Assembly (NCBI RefSeq): GCF_030161555.1
Contig: NZ_BSUK01000001.1
Span: forward strand, 124,001-188,000
From: Luteimicrobium album
GTDB taxonomy: Bacteria > Actinomycetota > Actinomycetes > Actinomycetales > Cellulomonadaceae
Length of the DNA stretch: 64,000 nt
Direction of reading: 5' to 3'
The notes beneath the pieces were generated by a model. It was not told where the DNA came from and did not search any database. It saw only the letters and a list, made by a program, of their open reading frames with translations. Position numbers and translations under genes: made by a program. Below, one piece after another: positions 47,258-56,977 of the stretch (position 1 is the first letter of the stretch; each line of letters opens with the position of its first letter).

Positions 47258-48693
47258 ATGACTTCTTCACCGACCGCAGTCGAGGGCGACAGCACGGGTA
47301 CCCCCGAGTACCGCATCGAGCACGACACCATGGGCGAGGTGCGGGTCCCCGCGGCCGCCCTGTACCGGGCCCAGACGCAGCGCGCCGTCGAGAACTTCCC
47401 CATCTCCGGCACGCCCCTCGAGCGCTCGCACATCGAGGCGCTCGCCCGCATCAAGAAGGCCGCCGCCCGCGCCAACGCCGAGCTCGGCGTCCTCGACCAG
47501 GACGTCGCGGACGCCATCGTCGCGGCCGCCGACGCCGTGGCGTCCGGTGCGCACGACGGCGACTTCCCCGTCGACGTCTACCAGACCGGCTCCGGCACGT
47601 CGTCGAACATGAACACCAACGAGGTCCTCGCGACCCTCGCCACCCGCAGCCTGGGCCGCGGCGTCCACCCGAACGACCACGTCAACGCGTCCCAGTCGTC
47701 CAACGACGTCTTCCCGACGTCCGTGCACGTCGCCGCGACCGCCGGCGTCGTCCGCGACCTCGTCCCCGCGCTCACCCACCTCGCCGAGGTCCTCGAGGCC
47801 AAGCGCGACGCGTGGGCCGGCGTGGTCAAGTCCGGCCGCACCCACCTCATGGACGCGACCCCCGTCACCCTCGGCCAGGAGTTCGGCGGGTACGCCGCCG
47901 CGATCCGCTACGGCATCGAGCGCCTCGAGTCCGCGCTCCCCCGCGTCGCCGAGGTCCCCCTCGGCGGGACCGCCGTCGGCACCGGCATCAACACGCCCGC
48001 CGGGTTCCCGCAGCGCGTCATCGCCCTCCTGCGCGAGGACACCGGGCTCCCCTCACCGAGGCCCGCGACCACTTCGAGGCCCAGGGCGCCCGCGACGGGC
48101 TCGTCGAGCTCTCCGGCGCGCTGCGCACCATCGCCGTCAGCCTCACCAAGATCTGCAACGACCTGCGCTGGATGGGCTCCGGCCCCAACACCGGCCTCGG
48201 CGAGATCGCCATCCCCGACCTCCAGCCCGGGTCGTCGATCATGCCCGGCAAGGTCAACCCCGTCATCCCCGAGGCCGTCCTCATGGTCGCCGCCCGCGTC
48301 GTCGGGAACGACGCCACCGTCGCCTGGGCCGGGGCCAGCGGGTCGTTCGAGCTCAACGTCCAGATCCCCGTCATCGCGCAGGGCGTCCTCGAGTCGCTCC
48401 GCCTCCTCACCAACGCGTCCCGCGTCCTCGCCGACAAGACCGTCGCCGGGCTCGAGGCCAACGTCGACAAGGCCCGCGCCTACGCCGAGTCGTCGCCGTC
48501 CATCGTCACGCCCCTCAACCGCGTCATCGGGTACGAGGCCGCCGCCAAGGTCGCCAAGCACGCCGTCGCCGAGGGCGTGACCGTGCGCCAGGCCGTCATC
48601 GACCTCGGGTTCGTGGAGAGGGGCGAACTGACGCTCGACCAGCTCGACGGGGCGCTCGACGTGCTGTCGATGACGCGTCCGCCGCAGGGCTGA
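47258..48693 (+). CDS. fumC: Class II fumarate hydratase (frame break)
   Basis: TCA-cycle enzyme converting fumarate and malate. About 478 residues after repair. [28 protein letters not shown] and the signature [12 protein letters not shown] are all present. The frame breaks at a C4 run (48049-48052); one more C gives [18 protein letters not shown] broken fumC in an aerobic actinobacterium is unlikely, which supports sequence error. ATG 47258 with an AGGGGG stretch upstream. Confidence 0.96.
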
Positions 48694-49143
48694 CACGCGG
48701 CCGTTCCCACCCCTTCCGTCGCCGCAGGCCACGAAGCCTTGGAGCTGCTGCAGCAGCAGCGTCGTTCGGTCGGCGAGGAGCTCGCCGTGGCGTGCGCCCA
48801 TCCGGCTCAAGCGTTCCAGACCGCTCGCCCCGTCCTGTGCCTCGGCGGCGGCGCCGCGCATGCCGTCTCGCTGAACCGGTCGAACGCGGCGCCTACGAGC
48901 TCGAGGAACGGCGCCCTCTTTGTGCCGAGCGTCCGGAACGCGTACGCCTGCGTGATCCTGGCCTCGCGAGCAGCTGCTCGAGACGCGCTTCTTTCGCATC
49001 CGTTCTGCCACGAGATTCGACGCAACTCGTCAGCAGCTACGACTTCAACAAGCGCCTGACCACCCCCGACGCGACCGCGCGGCGGCCGCGCGTGCACGTT
49101 CGAGGCCTTCCTCCTACGCTCGGGAACCTGGAGGGAAAACGCA
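48694..49143. other. Intergenic stretch with decayed coding remnants, no supported gene
   Basis: 450 bases with noticeably lower GC than the flanks. Open stretches exist on both strands but none has a ribosome binding site, family motif or normal codon use. A plus-strand reading near 48900-49060 (ELEERRPLCAERPERVRLRD, then with a frame change REQLLETRFFRIRS) has the feel of a worn HNH-nuclease-type protein, but I cannot support it. Confidence 0.4.
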
Positions 49144-49593
49144 ATGCGGCGTCAACACACGAGGATCAACGCCTACCTCACCGAGGACCTCGGACTCGAG
49201 ATCACCAACACGCGCTGGTCGTGGCAGGCCCAGTCACAAGACGGTCAGGTCGTCGTCCTGATCGTCTGGGACGACGAGAGCGAGCGCCGCAACGGAGTCG
49301 ATCACGTTCGAGTCTGGACCAGCGAGAACTCGCGCGGTGCGGCCGAGGGCCGGCCGGGCCCCCGCCAACGTCGCCGGTCTGTCAACCGCCTTCGAGCTGG
49401 CGAACGTCTCTACGCGATCGTGCGCGCGGGAGCGGGCACCGCGCAGCCAGGCGACAAGAGGGACTACGACGCGGGACAGATCCTCGCTCTGGGGCGCCCC
49501 GCACTCGAGTCGGACGGTCGCGAGCTCGCTCCCGTGGTCGACGTCCTCACCGCAGACCGGTTCCAGCGGTCATTCCGCCGGAAGCAAAGCTGA
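49144..49593 (+). CDS. Orphan hypothetical protein
   Basis: 149 residues from ATG 49144 with a good GGAGGGAAAA site. N-terminal part ITNTRWSWQAQSQDGQVVVL, then an Arg-rich stretch and RLRAGERLYAIVRAGAGTAQ followed by DKRDYDAGQILALG. The second half is reminiscent of small PUA/EVE-like domains seen near restriction genes, but this is only a resemblance. It stands alone in a lower-GC island with a MarR remnant overlapping its 3' end on the other strand. Possibly horizontally acquired. Confidence 0.55.
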   Translation: MRRQHTRINAYLTEDLGLEITNTRWSWQAQSQDGQVVVLIVWDDESERRNGVDHVRVWTSENSRGAAEGRPGPRQRRRSVNRLRAGERLYAIVRAGAGTAQPGDKRDYDAGQILALGRPALESDGRELAPVVDVLTADRFQRSFRRKQS

Positions 49594-49814
49594 TCCCGAC
49601 GACCGCTCGGATCGAGCGTGCACAGGACGAGGCCGAGCCGCACCCGCGCGTCGCGATCGAGCTCACCGACGACAGCAGCCTCGCGTGCGACCTACGCGAC
49701 GAACAACTGGTCGACCAGCGCGATGCCCGCGGGCCTGAACGAGACGAGGACGCCGCGGCGGTCACGCCGGTTCGGGCCTAGCCACGCGAGCACCTCCTGC
49801 GCGCGGTCAAGCAT
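49590..49814 (-). pseudogene. MarR-family regulator remnant
   Basis: Reading the minus strand gives LGPNRRDRRGVLVSFRPAGI then ALVDQLFVA, an in-frame TAG, and VAREAAVVGELDRDARVRLG then LVLCTLDPSGRRDQ. This matches the wing and C-terminal helices of MarR proteins (DRRGVLVSLTPAG...). The N-terminal half with the recognition helix is absent, and a long inverted repeat lies where it should be. The internal stop plus the truncation make it a pseudogene; unlike the frame breaks elsewhere, no G/C run explains it. Confidence 0.7.
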
Positions 49815-49836
49815 GGCCCGGACCACCGGTTGTCCC

Positions 49837-49896
49837 GCCGAGCATGACGTCGTACCCCGATCTGGCTCGTGATCGAGGGACGACATCATGCTCGGC
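49837..49896. repeat. 17-bp inverted repeat beside the MarR remnant
   Basis: GCCGAGCATGACGTCGT at 49837-49853 and its inverted copy at 49880-49896 differ at one base; the 26-base spacer can also fold (CCCCGATC with GATCGAGGG). It lies 62 bases after the phoH stop and at the broken end of the MarR remnant. It may be the phoH terminator or the end of a small mobile element. 49897-49957 shows nothing else. Confidence 0.5.
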
Positions 49897-49957
49897 AGCA
49901 CGACCGGGGGCACTCGCATGTTCGGCACCGACCCGAGGCCGCCCTCCATGCTCACCC

Positions 49958-51352
49958 TCAGACCTCGATCTGCTCCAGCATCTCGGTGACGAGCGCCGCG
50001 ACCGCGGACCGCTCGGACCGGGTCAGCGTGACGTGCGCGAACAACGGGTGCCCCTTGAGCGACTCGATGACCGCGGCGACGCCGTCGTGCCGGCCCACGC
50101 GCAGGTTGTCGCGCTGCGCGACGTCGTGCGTCAGCACCACGCGCGAGCTCTGCCCGATCCGCGAGAGCACGGTGAGCAGGACGTTCCGCTCGAGGGACTG
50201 GGCTTCGTCGACGATCACGAACGCGTCGTGCAGCGAGCGCCCGCGGATGTGCGTGAGGGGAAGGACCTCGAGCAGGTCCCGGTCGAGTACCTCCTCGACG
50301 ACCTCGCGCGACACGATCGCACCGAGGGTGTCGAAGACGGCCTGCGCCCAGGGGTTCATCTTCTCGTTCTCGGTCCCGGGCAGGTAGCCGAGCTCCTGGC
50401 CGCCGACGGCGTAGAGCGGCCGGAAGACCATGACCTTGCGGTGCTGCCCGCGCTCCAGCACGGCCTCGAGGCCCGCGCAGAGCGCCAGCGCCGACTTGCC
50501 GGTCCCGGCGCGCCCGCCGAGCGAGACGATCCCGATCGCCTCGTCGAGCAGCAGGTCGATCGCGACCCGCTGCTCCGCGGACCGACCGTGCAGCCCGAAC
50601 ACGTCCTGGTCCCCGCGGACGAGCTGCACGTGCTTGTCGGCGGTGACCCGGCCGAGCGCGGAGCCGCGCGGGCTGTGCAGGACGAGCCCGGTATGGCAGT
50701 GCAGCGGCGCCGCGGCCTCGACGGTCGTGGGGTCGAGCGAGGCGAGCTCGACCGACTCGGCCTCCCACAGGTGGTTCATCTGCTCGTCGGACAGGTCGAG
50801 CTCGGCCATCCCGGTCCAGCCGGAGTCGACCGCCAGCTCGGCCCGGTACTCCTCGGCCCGCAGCCCGACGGCCGACGCCTTGACCCGCATCGGCAGGTCC
50901 TTCGAGACGACGGTGACGACCGCGCCCTCGGAGGCGAGGTTCGCCGCGACGGAGAGGATCCGGGTGTCGTTGTCGCCGAGCCGGAAGCCCGCAGGCAGGA
51001 CGGTCGGGTCCGTGTGGTTGAGCTCGACGCGCAGCGTGCCGCCCGCGTCGCCGACGGGGATGGGCGCGTCGAGCCGCCCGTTCTTGATCCGCAGGTCGTC
51101 GAGAAGCCGGAGCGCGCTGCGCGCGAAGTAGCCGAGCTCCGCGTGATGGCGCTTTCCTTCGAGCTCGGTGATGACGACGATCGGCAGGACCACGTCGTGC
51201 TCGGCGAACCGGAGCATCGCGCGGGGGTCCGACAGGAGGACCGACGTGTCGAGGACGAACGTCCGGCGACCGTCCGGCGCGTCGTGCGCGTCCGTCGAGC
51301 TGAACTTCTCCGTCGTGGCGGGCGAGGTCTGGTCCACGGCAGGCTCCCTCAT
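49958..51352 (-). CDS. PhoH-family ATPase with N-terminal PIN domain
   Basis: 464 residues. N-terminal PIN ribonuclease-like domain ([50 protein letters not shown]) and C-terminal PhoH domain (Walker [17 protein letters not shown], Walker [12 protein letters not shown]). PIN-PhoH proteins are RNA helicase/nucleases in mycobacteria. ATG 51352 ([10 protein letters not shown]); the frame is open upstream but without family similarity. A hairpin follows it. Confidence 0.93.
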   Translation of the reverse strand: MREPAVDQTSPATTEKFSSTDAHDAPDGRRTFVLDTSVLLSDPRAMLRFAEHDVVLPIVVITELEGKRHHAELGYFARSALRLLDDLRIKNGRLDAPIPVGDAGGTLRVELNHTDPTVLPAGFRLGDNDTRILSVAANLASEGAVVTVVSKDLPMRVKASAVGLRAEEYRAELAVDSGWTGMAELDLSDEQMNHLWEAESVELASLDPTTVEAAAPLHCHTGLVLHSPRGSALGRVTADKHVQLVRGDQDVFGLHGRSAEQRVAIDLLLDEAIGIVSLGGRAGTGKSALALCAGLEAVLERGQHRKVMVFRPLYAVGGQELGYLPGTENEKMNPWAQAVFDTLGAIVSREVVEEVLDRDLLEVLPLTHIRGRSLHDAFVIVDEAQSLERNVLLTVLSRIGQSSRVVLTHDVAQRDNLRVGRHDGVAAVIESLKGHPLFAHVTLTRSERSAVAALVTEMLEQIEV

Positions 51353-51621
51353 GCGGGTCTGCGGTCGGCCGGCCCGTGCCCGACGCCGTCGGGCCGGGAC
51401 CGGCCCTCCCGCGCCTGGACCGCGAGAGCTCGCGGAGCACGCATCATGGGCTGGCCTCCCGTGGGCGACGAGGCGTCGCCCATGTCCGCAAACTACGCCC
51501 GTGTCATTCCGGTGGCACGGTGGGCGGCCGTCGTGTCGCCAAGCCGTCACAAGAAGTTAACCCGACGCCGACGGCCCGGACCCGCGCGCGCGGGACCGGG
51601 CCGTGCGGACGGCACCGCAGG
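51353..51621 (-). terminator. Region between MFS and phoH genes, with strong terminator hairpin at 51572-51603
   Basis: CGGCCCGG at 51572 and CCGGGCCG at 51596 enclose CCCGCG/CGCGGG, a nearly perfect 15-bp GC hairpin starting 19 bases after the stop of the minus-strand MFS gene. It is a clear intrinsic-type hairpin, though no T-tract is visible. The remaining bases to the phoH start hold the AT-rich TTAACTTCTTGTGAC (minus strand), a possible phoH promoter area. Confidence 0.6.
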
Positions 51622-53262
51622 TCAGACGACGGCCGGCTCCTCGGCCGACTCGCCGGCGTCCGCCACGGGGGCGGCGGCGTCCGCCTTGCGGCGCGTCGGC
51701 GACATGAACAGCGCCGCGAGGCCGCCGACGACGAGCGCCCCGACCACGAGGAGCAGCGTGTCCTTGACGGCCACGGTGAAGCCGTCGCCGACGGCCTGCT
51801 GCGCGGCGGCGCCGATCTGCTGCGCCGCCTGGCCCGTGACGCCCGCGGGCGGCTGGAAGCCCTGCTGGATCGTGTCGGCGGACAGCTCGCCTCCGGAGAA
51901 GATCTTCGCGAAGGGCTGCTGGAGATCACCCGGGAGGCTGGACGCGACGCTCCGTGCGGCATCGGGGATGGTGGTGCTCAGCCGGCCGGTGAGCATCGCG
52001 ACGATCGCCGCGGAGCCCACCACGCTGCCGACCTGGCGGATGGTGTTGAACGCACCCGCGCCCGCGCCGGCGGTGCGGTGGTCGAGCCCGGCGGTGGCCA
52101 GATTGACCATGGGTGAGAACACGAGGCCCGTGCCGAAGCCGAACGGGATCATGCACCAGATCAGCGTCGCCTCGGAGACGTCCGGCGAGAGCACCGCGTA
52201 GACCAGCATGAGCGAGACGGCGATGAAGCCGAAGCCCACCGCGACGACCCACTTGCCGTTGATGCGGTCGGACAGGCGCCCGGCGAACGGCGCGACCACG
52301 CCCGACAGCAGCGACGCGGGCAGGTTGACGAGCGCCGCGTGGAGCGGGCTGAGCCCGAGGATCGACTGCAGGAAGATCGTCAGCGGGAAGAAGATCCCGA
52401 GCATCGCGAACGAGATCATGAAAGCCGACACGTTGGCGAGCGAGAAGTTCCGGTAGTGGAACAGCCGCAACGGGAGGAGCGCCTTCTCGCCGAGGCGGTG
52501 CTGCCAGAAGACGAACACGCCGAGCACGACGAGCCCCGCTCCGATGAGCTCCCAGATGCCGATCGGGCCGGCGATGCTGCCCCAGTCGTAGGTGTCGCCC
52601 TCCTGGAGGCCGAACACCAGCAGGAACAGCCCTGCGACGGCGAGCACCGTGCCGACGACGTCGAAGTAGCGCTTGTGCGTCTCGAGGTGCGGCACGGTCG
52701 CGACGGCCCACACGACGGCGACGACCCCGACGGGGATGTTGACGTAGAAGATCCACTCCCAGCCCCAGCTCTCGACGAGCAGGCCGCCGAGGACCGGGCC
52801 CGCGATCGTCGCGAGGCCCGCGACCATGCCCCAGATGCCGAGCGCAGCGCCGCGGCTCTTGGGCGGGAAGACGCGGGTGATGACCGCCATGGTCTGCGGG
52901 GTCATGAGCGCCGCACCGACGCCCTGGATGACGCGCGCTGCGATGAGGAAGCCGATCGAGCCGGCCAGGCCGCAGGCGGCCGACGCGACGGTGAACAGCA
53001 CCAGGCCGGAGATGAACAGCGCGCGGGGCCCGTAGCGGTCGCCGAGGCGGCCTGCGGGCAGCATGAGCACCGCGAACGACAGCAGGTAGCCGCTGTTCAC
53101 CCAGCCGACGTCGGTGATGTTCGCGTCGAACGCCTTCTGCAGAGAGGGCACGGCGATGTTCACGATGGTCGTGTCGACCATGATCATGAAGAAGCCCAGG
53201 ACGAGCGGCGGGAGCACGCTCCACGGGCTGCGACCCTTGAGGTCGACGAGCGGGGTGGTCAT
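51622..53262 (-). CDS. MFS drug transporter, DHA2 (EmrB/QacA) family
   Basis: 546 residues with fourteen membrane segments. Motif A GRLGDRYGPRALFISG, the motif C region GPVLGGLLVESWGWEWIFYV and the opening FFMIMVDTTIVNIAVPSLQK are typical of proton-coupled drug exporters. The ATG overlaps the stop of the PadR gene (ATGA), so the exporter is co-translated with its likely repressor. A terminator hairpin follows. Confidence 0.95.
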   Translation of the reverse strand: MTTPLVDLKGRSPWSVLPPLVLGFFMIMVDTTIVNIAVPSLQKAFDANITDVGWVNSGYLLSFAVLMLPAGRLGDRYGPRALFISGLVLFTVASAACGLAGSIGFLIAARVIQGVGAALMTPQTMAVITRVFPPKSRGAALGIWGMVAGLATIAGPVLGGLLVESWGWEWIFYVNIPVGVVAVVWAVATVPHLETHKRYFDVVGTVLAVAGLFLLVFGLQEGDTYDWGSIAGPIGIWELIGAGLVVLGVFVFWQHRLGEKALLPLRLFHYRNFSLANVSAFMISFAMLGIFFPLTIFLQSILGLSPLHAALVNLPASLLSGVVAPFAGRLSDRINGKWVVAVGFGFIAVSLMLVYAVLSPDVSEATLIWCMIPFGFGTGLVFSPMVNLATAGLDHRTAGAGAGAFNTIRQVGSVVGSAAIVAMLTGRLSTTIPDAARSVASSLPGDLQQPFAKIFSGGELSADTIQQGFQPPAGVTGQAAQQIGAAAQQAVGDGFTVAVKDTLLLVVGALVVGGLAALFMSPTRRKADAAAPVADAGESAEEPAVV

Positions 53263-53906
53263 ACGAGGTCCTTCTCTGGGGACGAGGTGGCGTCATCGGG
53301 CGTGTTGCTGTGGATGTCGATCCCGTGCGTCGGGAAGTGGGGCGTGGTCCAGTCGAGCTCGCCGGACTCGATCTCGGCGACGGTCCGCTCGATCCAAGCG
53401 ATCTGGGTCGCGCGCTGCTCGAGCTCGTAGAAGGCGTCGAGCAGGTGCCGGCGCGGGACGCCCCGCGCGACGATCGAGCCGAGCGCGGCGTCGTACGCGG
53501 CGTGCTCCTCCCGGACCGTGTCGAGCCGCTCCCGCAGGAGCGCCACGACCTCGTCGGCCTCGAGCGAGTCCGCCTGGCCGAGCCCGACGTCGAACGCCGG
53601 GTACTCGGGCTGGACGGTCCGCAGGAGGTCGCGTGTGCGGCGGCGGTGCTCTGCCCGGCCGTCGTCGGTGATCTCGTACGTCGTGCGCTCGGGCCGGGCG
53701 CCCTCGCGGGCCGTGGCCAGCGGGACCGCGTAGCCGTCGCGCTCGAGGCGCTCGACCGCGTGGTAGATCGAGCCGACGCTCACCGGCAGGCGCAGGTCGT
53801 CCCGGTGCTTGCGCATGATCCGGAGGATCTCGTACGGGTGCAGCGGCCCCTGGTCGAGCAGGCCCAGCACGATCAGCGCGATGGACGACAGCTCGCGGCG
53901 AGCCAT
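53259..53906 (-). CDS. PadR-family transcriptional regulator
   Basis: 215 residues. Winged helix IALIVLGLLDQGPLHPYEIL with SVGSIYHAVERLERDGYAVP, then a C-terminal coiled region with LLRERLDTVREEHAAYDAAL. PadR proteins repress drug-efflux or stress genes and release DNA when ligand binds. It precedes and overlaps the DHA2 exporter, so it probably represses its own operon; TTCC...GGAA repeats lie just upstream. Confidence 0.93.
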   Translation of the reverse strand: MARRELSSIALIVLGLLDQGPLHPYEILRIMRKHRDDLRLPVSVGSIYHAVERLERDGYAVPLATAREGARPERTTYEITDDGRAEHRRRTRDLLRTVQPEYPAFDVGLGQADSLEADEVVALLRERLDTVREEHAAYDAALGSIVARGVPRRHLLDAFYELEQRATQIAWIERTVAEIESGELDWTTPHFPTHGIDIHSNTPDDATSSPEKDLV

Positions 53907-53934
53907 CCTTCACCCCTAGCGACGCCTAATGATG

Positions 53935-53966
53935 TTCCGGTTGGAATAATGCTTCAAGGAATATAG
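53935..53966. promoter_or_regulatory. Candidate PadR operator/promoter
   Basis: TTCCGGTTGGAA (53935-53946) is a palindrome followed by GCTTCAAGGAATAT. On the minus strand TTGAAG and CATCAT are 17 bases apart and could be the -35 and -10 of the padR-MFS operon, so the palindrome would sit inside the promoter. It lies 29 bases upstream of the PadR start, in the AT-richest part of this region. Confidence 0.45.
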
Positions 53967-54035
53967 ATCCGGAGGCGGACTCCGTCAAGATCTCCACCCT
54001 GCTCCCGGCCACCCACACGCCGCTAGGGTCGAGGG

Positions 54036-55478
54036 GTGACCGAGCTCCACGACCTCGACGCCCTGGCCCTCGCAGCCGCGCTCCGCCGCGGCGACACCTC
54101 CGCGACCGACGTGGTCGAGCACACGCTCGAGCGCGCCGAGCGGCTCGGCCCGACCGTCGGGGCCTTCGTCACGCTCACGCCGGAGCTCGCGCGCGAGCAG
54201 GCACGAGCCGCCGACCAGGCGCTCGCGGCCGCCCGGCACGACGGCACCACGGACGCCCTGCCCCCGTTCCTCGGGGTACCCCTGCCGATCAAGGACCTCA
54301 CCACGGTCGCGGGCGTGCCCATGGCGGCCGGGTCGGCCGCGCTGCAGGGGTTCGTCCCGCCCGTCGACGACGGCGTCGTCACGCTCCTGCGCGAGGCCGG
54401 CACCGTCATGGTCGGCAAGACCAACACCCCCGAGCTCGGCCTCCCGCCCTACACCGAGCCCGACGTCGCGCCGCCCGCGCGCACGCCGTGGGACCTCGCG
54501 CGCTCGGCCGGGGGCTCGAGCGGCGGCGCCGCGGCCGCCGTCGCGAGCCGGATCGTGCCCGTGGCGCACGGCAACGACGGCGGAGGCTCGCTGCGGATCC
54601 CCGCGAGCGCCACGGGGCTCGTCGGGCTCAAGCCCAGCCGCGGACGGGTGAGCTGGGGGCCGCACGCCGTGGACGGCGTCGGGCTGGCCGCGCACGGCGT
54701 CCTCACGCGCACGGTCCGCGACACGGCCGCGTTCCTCGACGTCCTGGCCGTGAACCGGCCGGGCGACACGTTCGTCGCGCCCGGCGGCCCCGGCCCGGCG
54801 GGCAGTTACCTCGCCGCGTGCGACACCCCGCCACGGCCCCTCCGCGTCGGCGTCCTCACGGCGCCCGTGATCGCCGACGACGCCGACGTCGACCCGGCCT
54901 GCCTGCACGCACTCGACCACGCCGTCGCGCTCCTGGACGCGCTCGGCCACGACGCCGCCGAGGCACCCGTGCCGTTCCCGGCCGAGGACTGGGGAGCGTT
55001 CGCCGCGCTCTGGTCGGTCGGGGCGCTGTCGGCGCCGGTGCCGGCCGACGCCGAAGACCTCCTCACCCCGCTGACCCGCTGGCTGCGCGCGGCCGGGCGC
55101 GACCAGAGCGGGCTCGCGTACGCGCAGGCGCACGCCGGCATGCAGCGCCTCACCCAGCGGGTCGCGACGGCATGGGACGCGTTCGACGTCGTCCTCACCC
55201 CGACGCTGGCGCAGCTCCCGGCCCCGATCGGGTCACTGCGCGACGACGCGGACCCGGCCGGCGACTTCGCGGCCCAGTGCCGGTTCACCCCGTGGACGAG
55301 CGTCGCGAACCTGACCGGGCGACCGTCGGTGAGCCTGCCGCTCGGCTGGACGGACGACCCGCTGCCGGTCGGCGTCATGCTCACGGGACGGCTCGGCGAC
55401 GACGCGCTCCTGCTCGCACTGTCCGCGCAGATCGAGGCAGCGAGCCCCTGGGCGGCCTGGGTGCCGCCCGTCGCGTGA
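54036..55478 (+). CDS. Amidase-signature family hydrolase
   Basis: 480 residues. The Ser-Ser-Lys triad is visible: Lys86 in PLPIKDLTT, Ser161 in AGGSSGG, and nucleophile Ser185 in GGGSLRIPAS. The family hydrolyses amides, including aryl and acyl amides; there is no sign of a GatCAB partner, so it is a free-standing amidase. GTG 54036. It lies between the divergent padR operon and a convergent MFS gene. Confidence 0.94.
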   Translation: MTELHDLDALALAAALRRGDTSATDVVEHTLERAERLGPTVGAFVTLTPELAREQARAADQALAAARHDGTTDALPPFLGVPLPIKDLTTVAGVPMAAGSAALQGFVPPVDDGVVTLLREAGTVMVGKTNTPELGLPPYTEPDVAPPARTPWDLARSAGGSSGGAAAAVASRIVPVAHGNDGGGSLRIPASATGLVGLKPSRGRVSWGPHAVDGVGLAAHGVLTRTVRDTAAFLDVLAVNRPGDTFVAPGGPGPAGSYLAACDTPPRPLRVGVLTAPVIADDADVDPACLHALDHAVALLDALGHDAAEAPVPFPAEDWGAFAALWSVGALSAPVPADAEDLLTPLTRWLRAAGRDQSGLAYAQAHAGMQRLTQRVATAWDAFDVVLTPTLAQLPAPIGSLRDDADPAGDFAAQCRFTPWTSVANLTGRPSVSLPLGWTDDPLPVGVMLTGRLGDDALLLALSAQIEAASPWAAWVPPVA

Positions 55479-55482
55479 CGCT

Positions 55483-56886
55483 TCAGGCGCCGCGGCGGTT
55501 CCGCAGGACCAGCCCGGCCGCCACGACCACCCCGACGACGCTCGCGGCCGCCGCGACCCAGAAGGCCGCGGTGAACGGCCCGGCCGGGTCGGCGACGGTA
55601 CCGGTCGCGAGGAGCGCGGCGACGACGGGAGCCGCCGCGGCCGAGCCGACCGTGCGCACTACGCTGTTGAGACCGGTCGCGGCGCCCGTCTCCTCCGGGG
55701 GCGACAGCGTCACGACGAGCTGAGCGCAGATCGCGTACCCGATCCCGTTGCCCAGGCCGAGCACGCCGAACGCGACCACGATGGCCCACGGCGACGTCGG
55801 CCAGAGCGCGAGCCCGACGGAGCCGACGGCCATGACGCCGGCCGCGAGCACGGCTGCGACGCCGGCCCCGGCCCGCGCCACGACCAGCGGTGTGAACCTC
55901 CCGCCGAGGAACACGAGCACGGCGCTCGGCAGCATGGCCAGCGCGGACACGGTGACGCTCATCCCCTGCCCGTAGCCCGTGCTCTCGGGCGCCTGGGTGA
56001 GGATCGGCAGCGCCACATAACAGACGTATGGCACGAAGCCGACGGCGACGGTCAGGAGGCTGACCAGGACGATCGGGCCGTGCCGGAACGTCCGCACGTC
56101 CACGACGGGCGCGGCCTTGCGCAGCTCGACGAGCACGAGCGCGACCAGGAGCAGCACGCCGCCAAGCCCGAGGGCGACGGTCCGGGCGGACGTCCAACCC
56201 CACGACCCGCCCTGCGAGACCGCGAGCAGGACGCCGACCAGCCCGCCCGCGAGCAGGACGATCCCCGGCCAGTCGGTGCGCCGGACGACGGCCGGGGCGG
56301 CGTCCGTGGGCACCCACGCCGCGATCATCGCCGCCGCGACGGCGATCAGGACGGCGGCGAGCACGAAGATCCAGCGCCAGGACAGCGCCTCGACGATCAG
56401 CCCGCCCAGCACGAGCGCGGCGCCTGCGCCGAGCCCGATCATCCCGGCGATCCAGCCGAACGCCGCGGCGAGCCGGCGTCCGTCGAGCATTTGGCGGGCC
56501 AGGGCGAGCGCGAGCGGGAACGTCGCGGTGCTCACGCTCTGGAGCACCCGGGCGCCGAGCAGGACGGCGAGGCTCGGCGCAGCCGCGGCGAGGAGGGTCG
56601 CCGCGACGAACACGATGACCGTGCCGAGCAGGACGCGCCGGTGCCCGACCCGGTCGCCCAGGTTGCCGACGACGGGCGCCAGCACGGCCCCCGCGAGGAG
56701 GAACGCGGTGAGAATCCAGCCGGTCCCCTGCGAGCTCGCGCCAAGGTCGTGCCCGATCGTCGGGAGCGCGGGGACGACGAGCGTCTGCATGAGCGAGAAC
56801 GACAGCACGACGGCGCTGAGCGCGAGCGTGACGAGGCCCGGGCGGCGGGTGGTCGACCGGGGCTCGAGGGGGCGGGTTGAGGACAC
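55483..56886 (-). CDS. MFS transporter, DHA2-like exporter
   Basis: 467 residues, hydrophobic throughout. LMQTLVVPALPTIGHDLGAS and GNLGDRVGHRRVLLGTVIVF (motif A) place it with multidrug-type MFS exporters. Start GTG 56886. It is divergent from a TetR gene, with a near-perfect 27-base palindrome in the 91-base gap, so it is probably repressed by that TetR. Its 3' end is 4 bases from the end of the amidase gene. Confidence 0.92.
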   Translation of the reverse strand: MSSTRPLEPRSTTRRPGLVTLALSAVVLSFSLMQTLVVPALPTIGHDLGASSQGTGWILTAFLLAGAVLAPVVGNLGDRVGHRRVLLGTVIVFVAATLLAAAAPSLAVLLGARVLQSVSTATFPLALALARQMLDGRRLAAAFGWIAGMIGLGAGAALVLGGLIVEALSWRWIFVLAAVLIAVAAAMIAAWVPTDAAPAVVRRTDWPGIVLLAGGLVGVLLAVSQGGSWGWTSARTVALGLGGVLLLVALVLVELRKAAPVVDVRTFRHGPIVLVSLLTVAVGFVPYVCYVALPILTQAPESTGYGQGMSVTVSALAMLPSAVLVFLGGRFTPLVVARAGAGVAAVLAAGVMAVGSVGLALWPTSPWAIVVAFGVLGLGNGIGYAICAQLVVTLSPPEETGAATGLNSVVRTVGSAAAAPVVAALLATGTVADPAGPFTAAFWVAAAASVVGVVVAAGLVLRNRRGA

Positions 56887-56915
56887 GGCGGAACTCGCTC
56901 TCGTCGTCGGCGTTT

Positions 56916-56942
56916 AATCGGACCGGATTCTCCGTTCCGATT
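56916..56942. promoter_or_regulatory. 27-bp palindromic operator between MFS exporter and TetR genes
   Basis: AATCGGA at 56916 and TCCGATT at 56936 flank CGG and CCG half-sites, so 11 of 13 positions in each half match the other. It lies in the divergent gap, 30 bases from the exporter start and 35 from the TetR start. Strong candidate site for the TetR protein controlling both genes. Confidence 0.6.
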
Positions 56943-56977
56943 GAGGATAGCAGCGCGCCACGCGTTACGGTGAGCCC

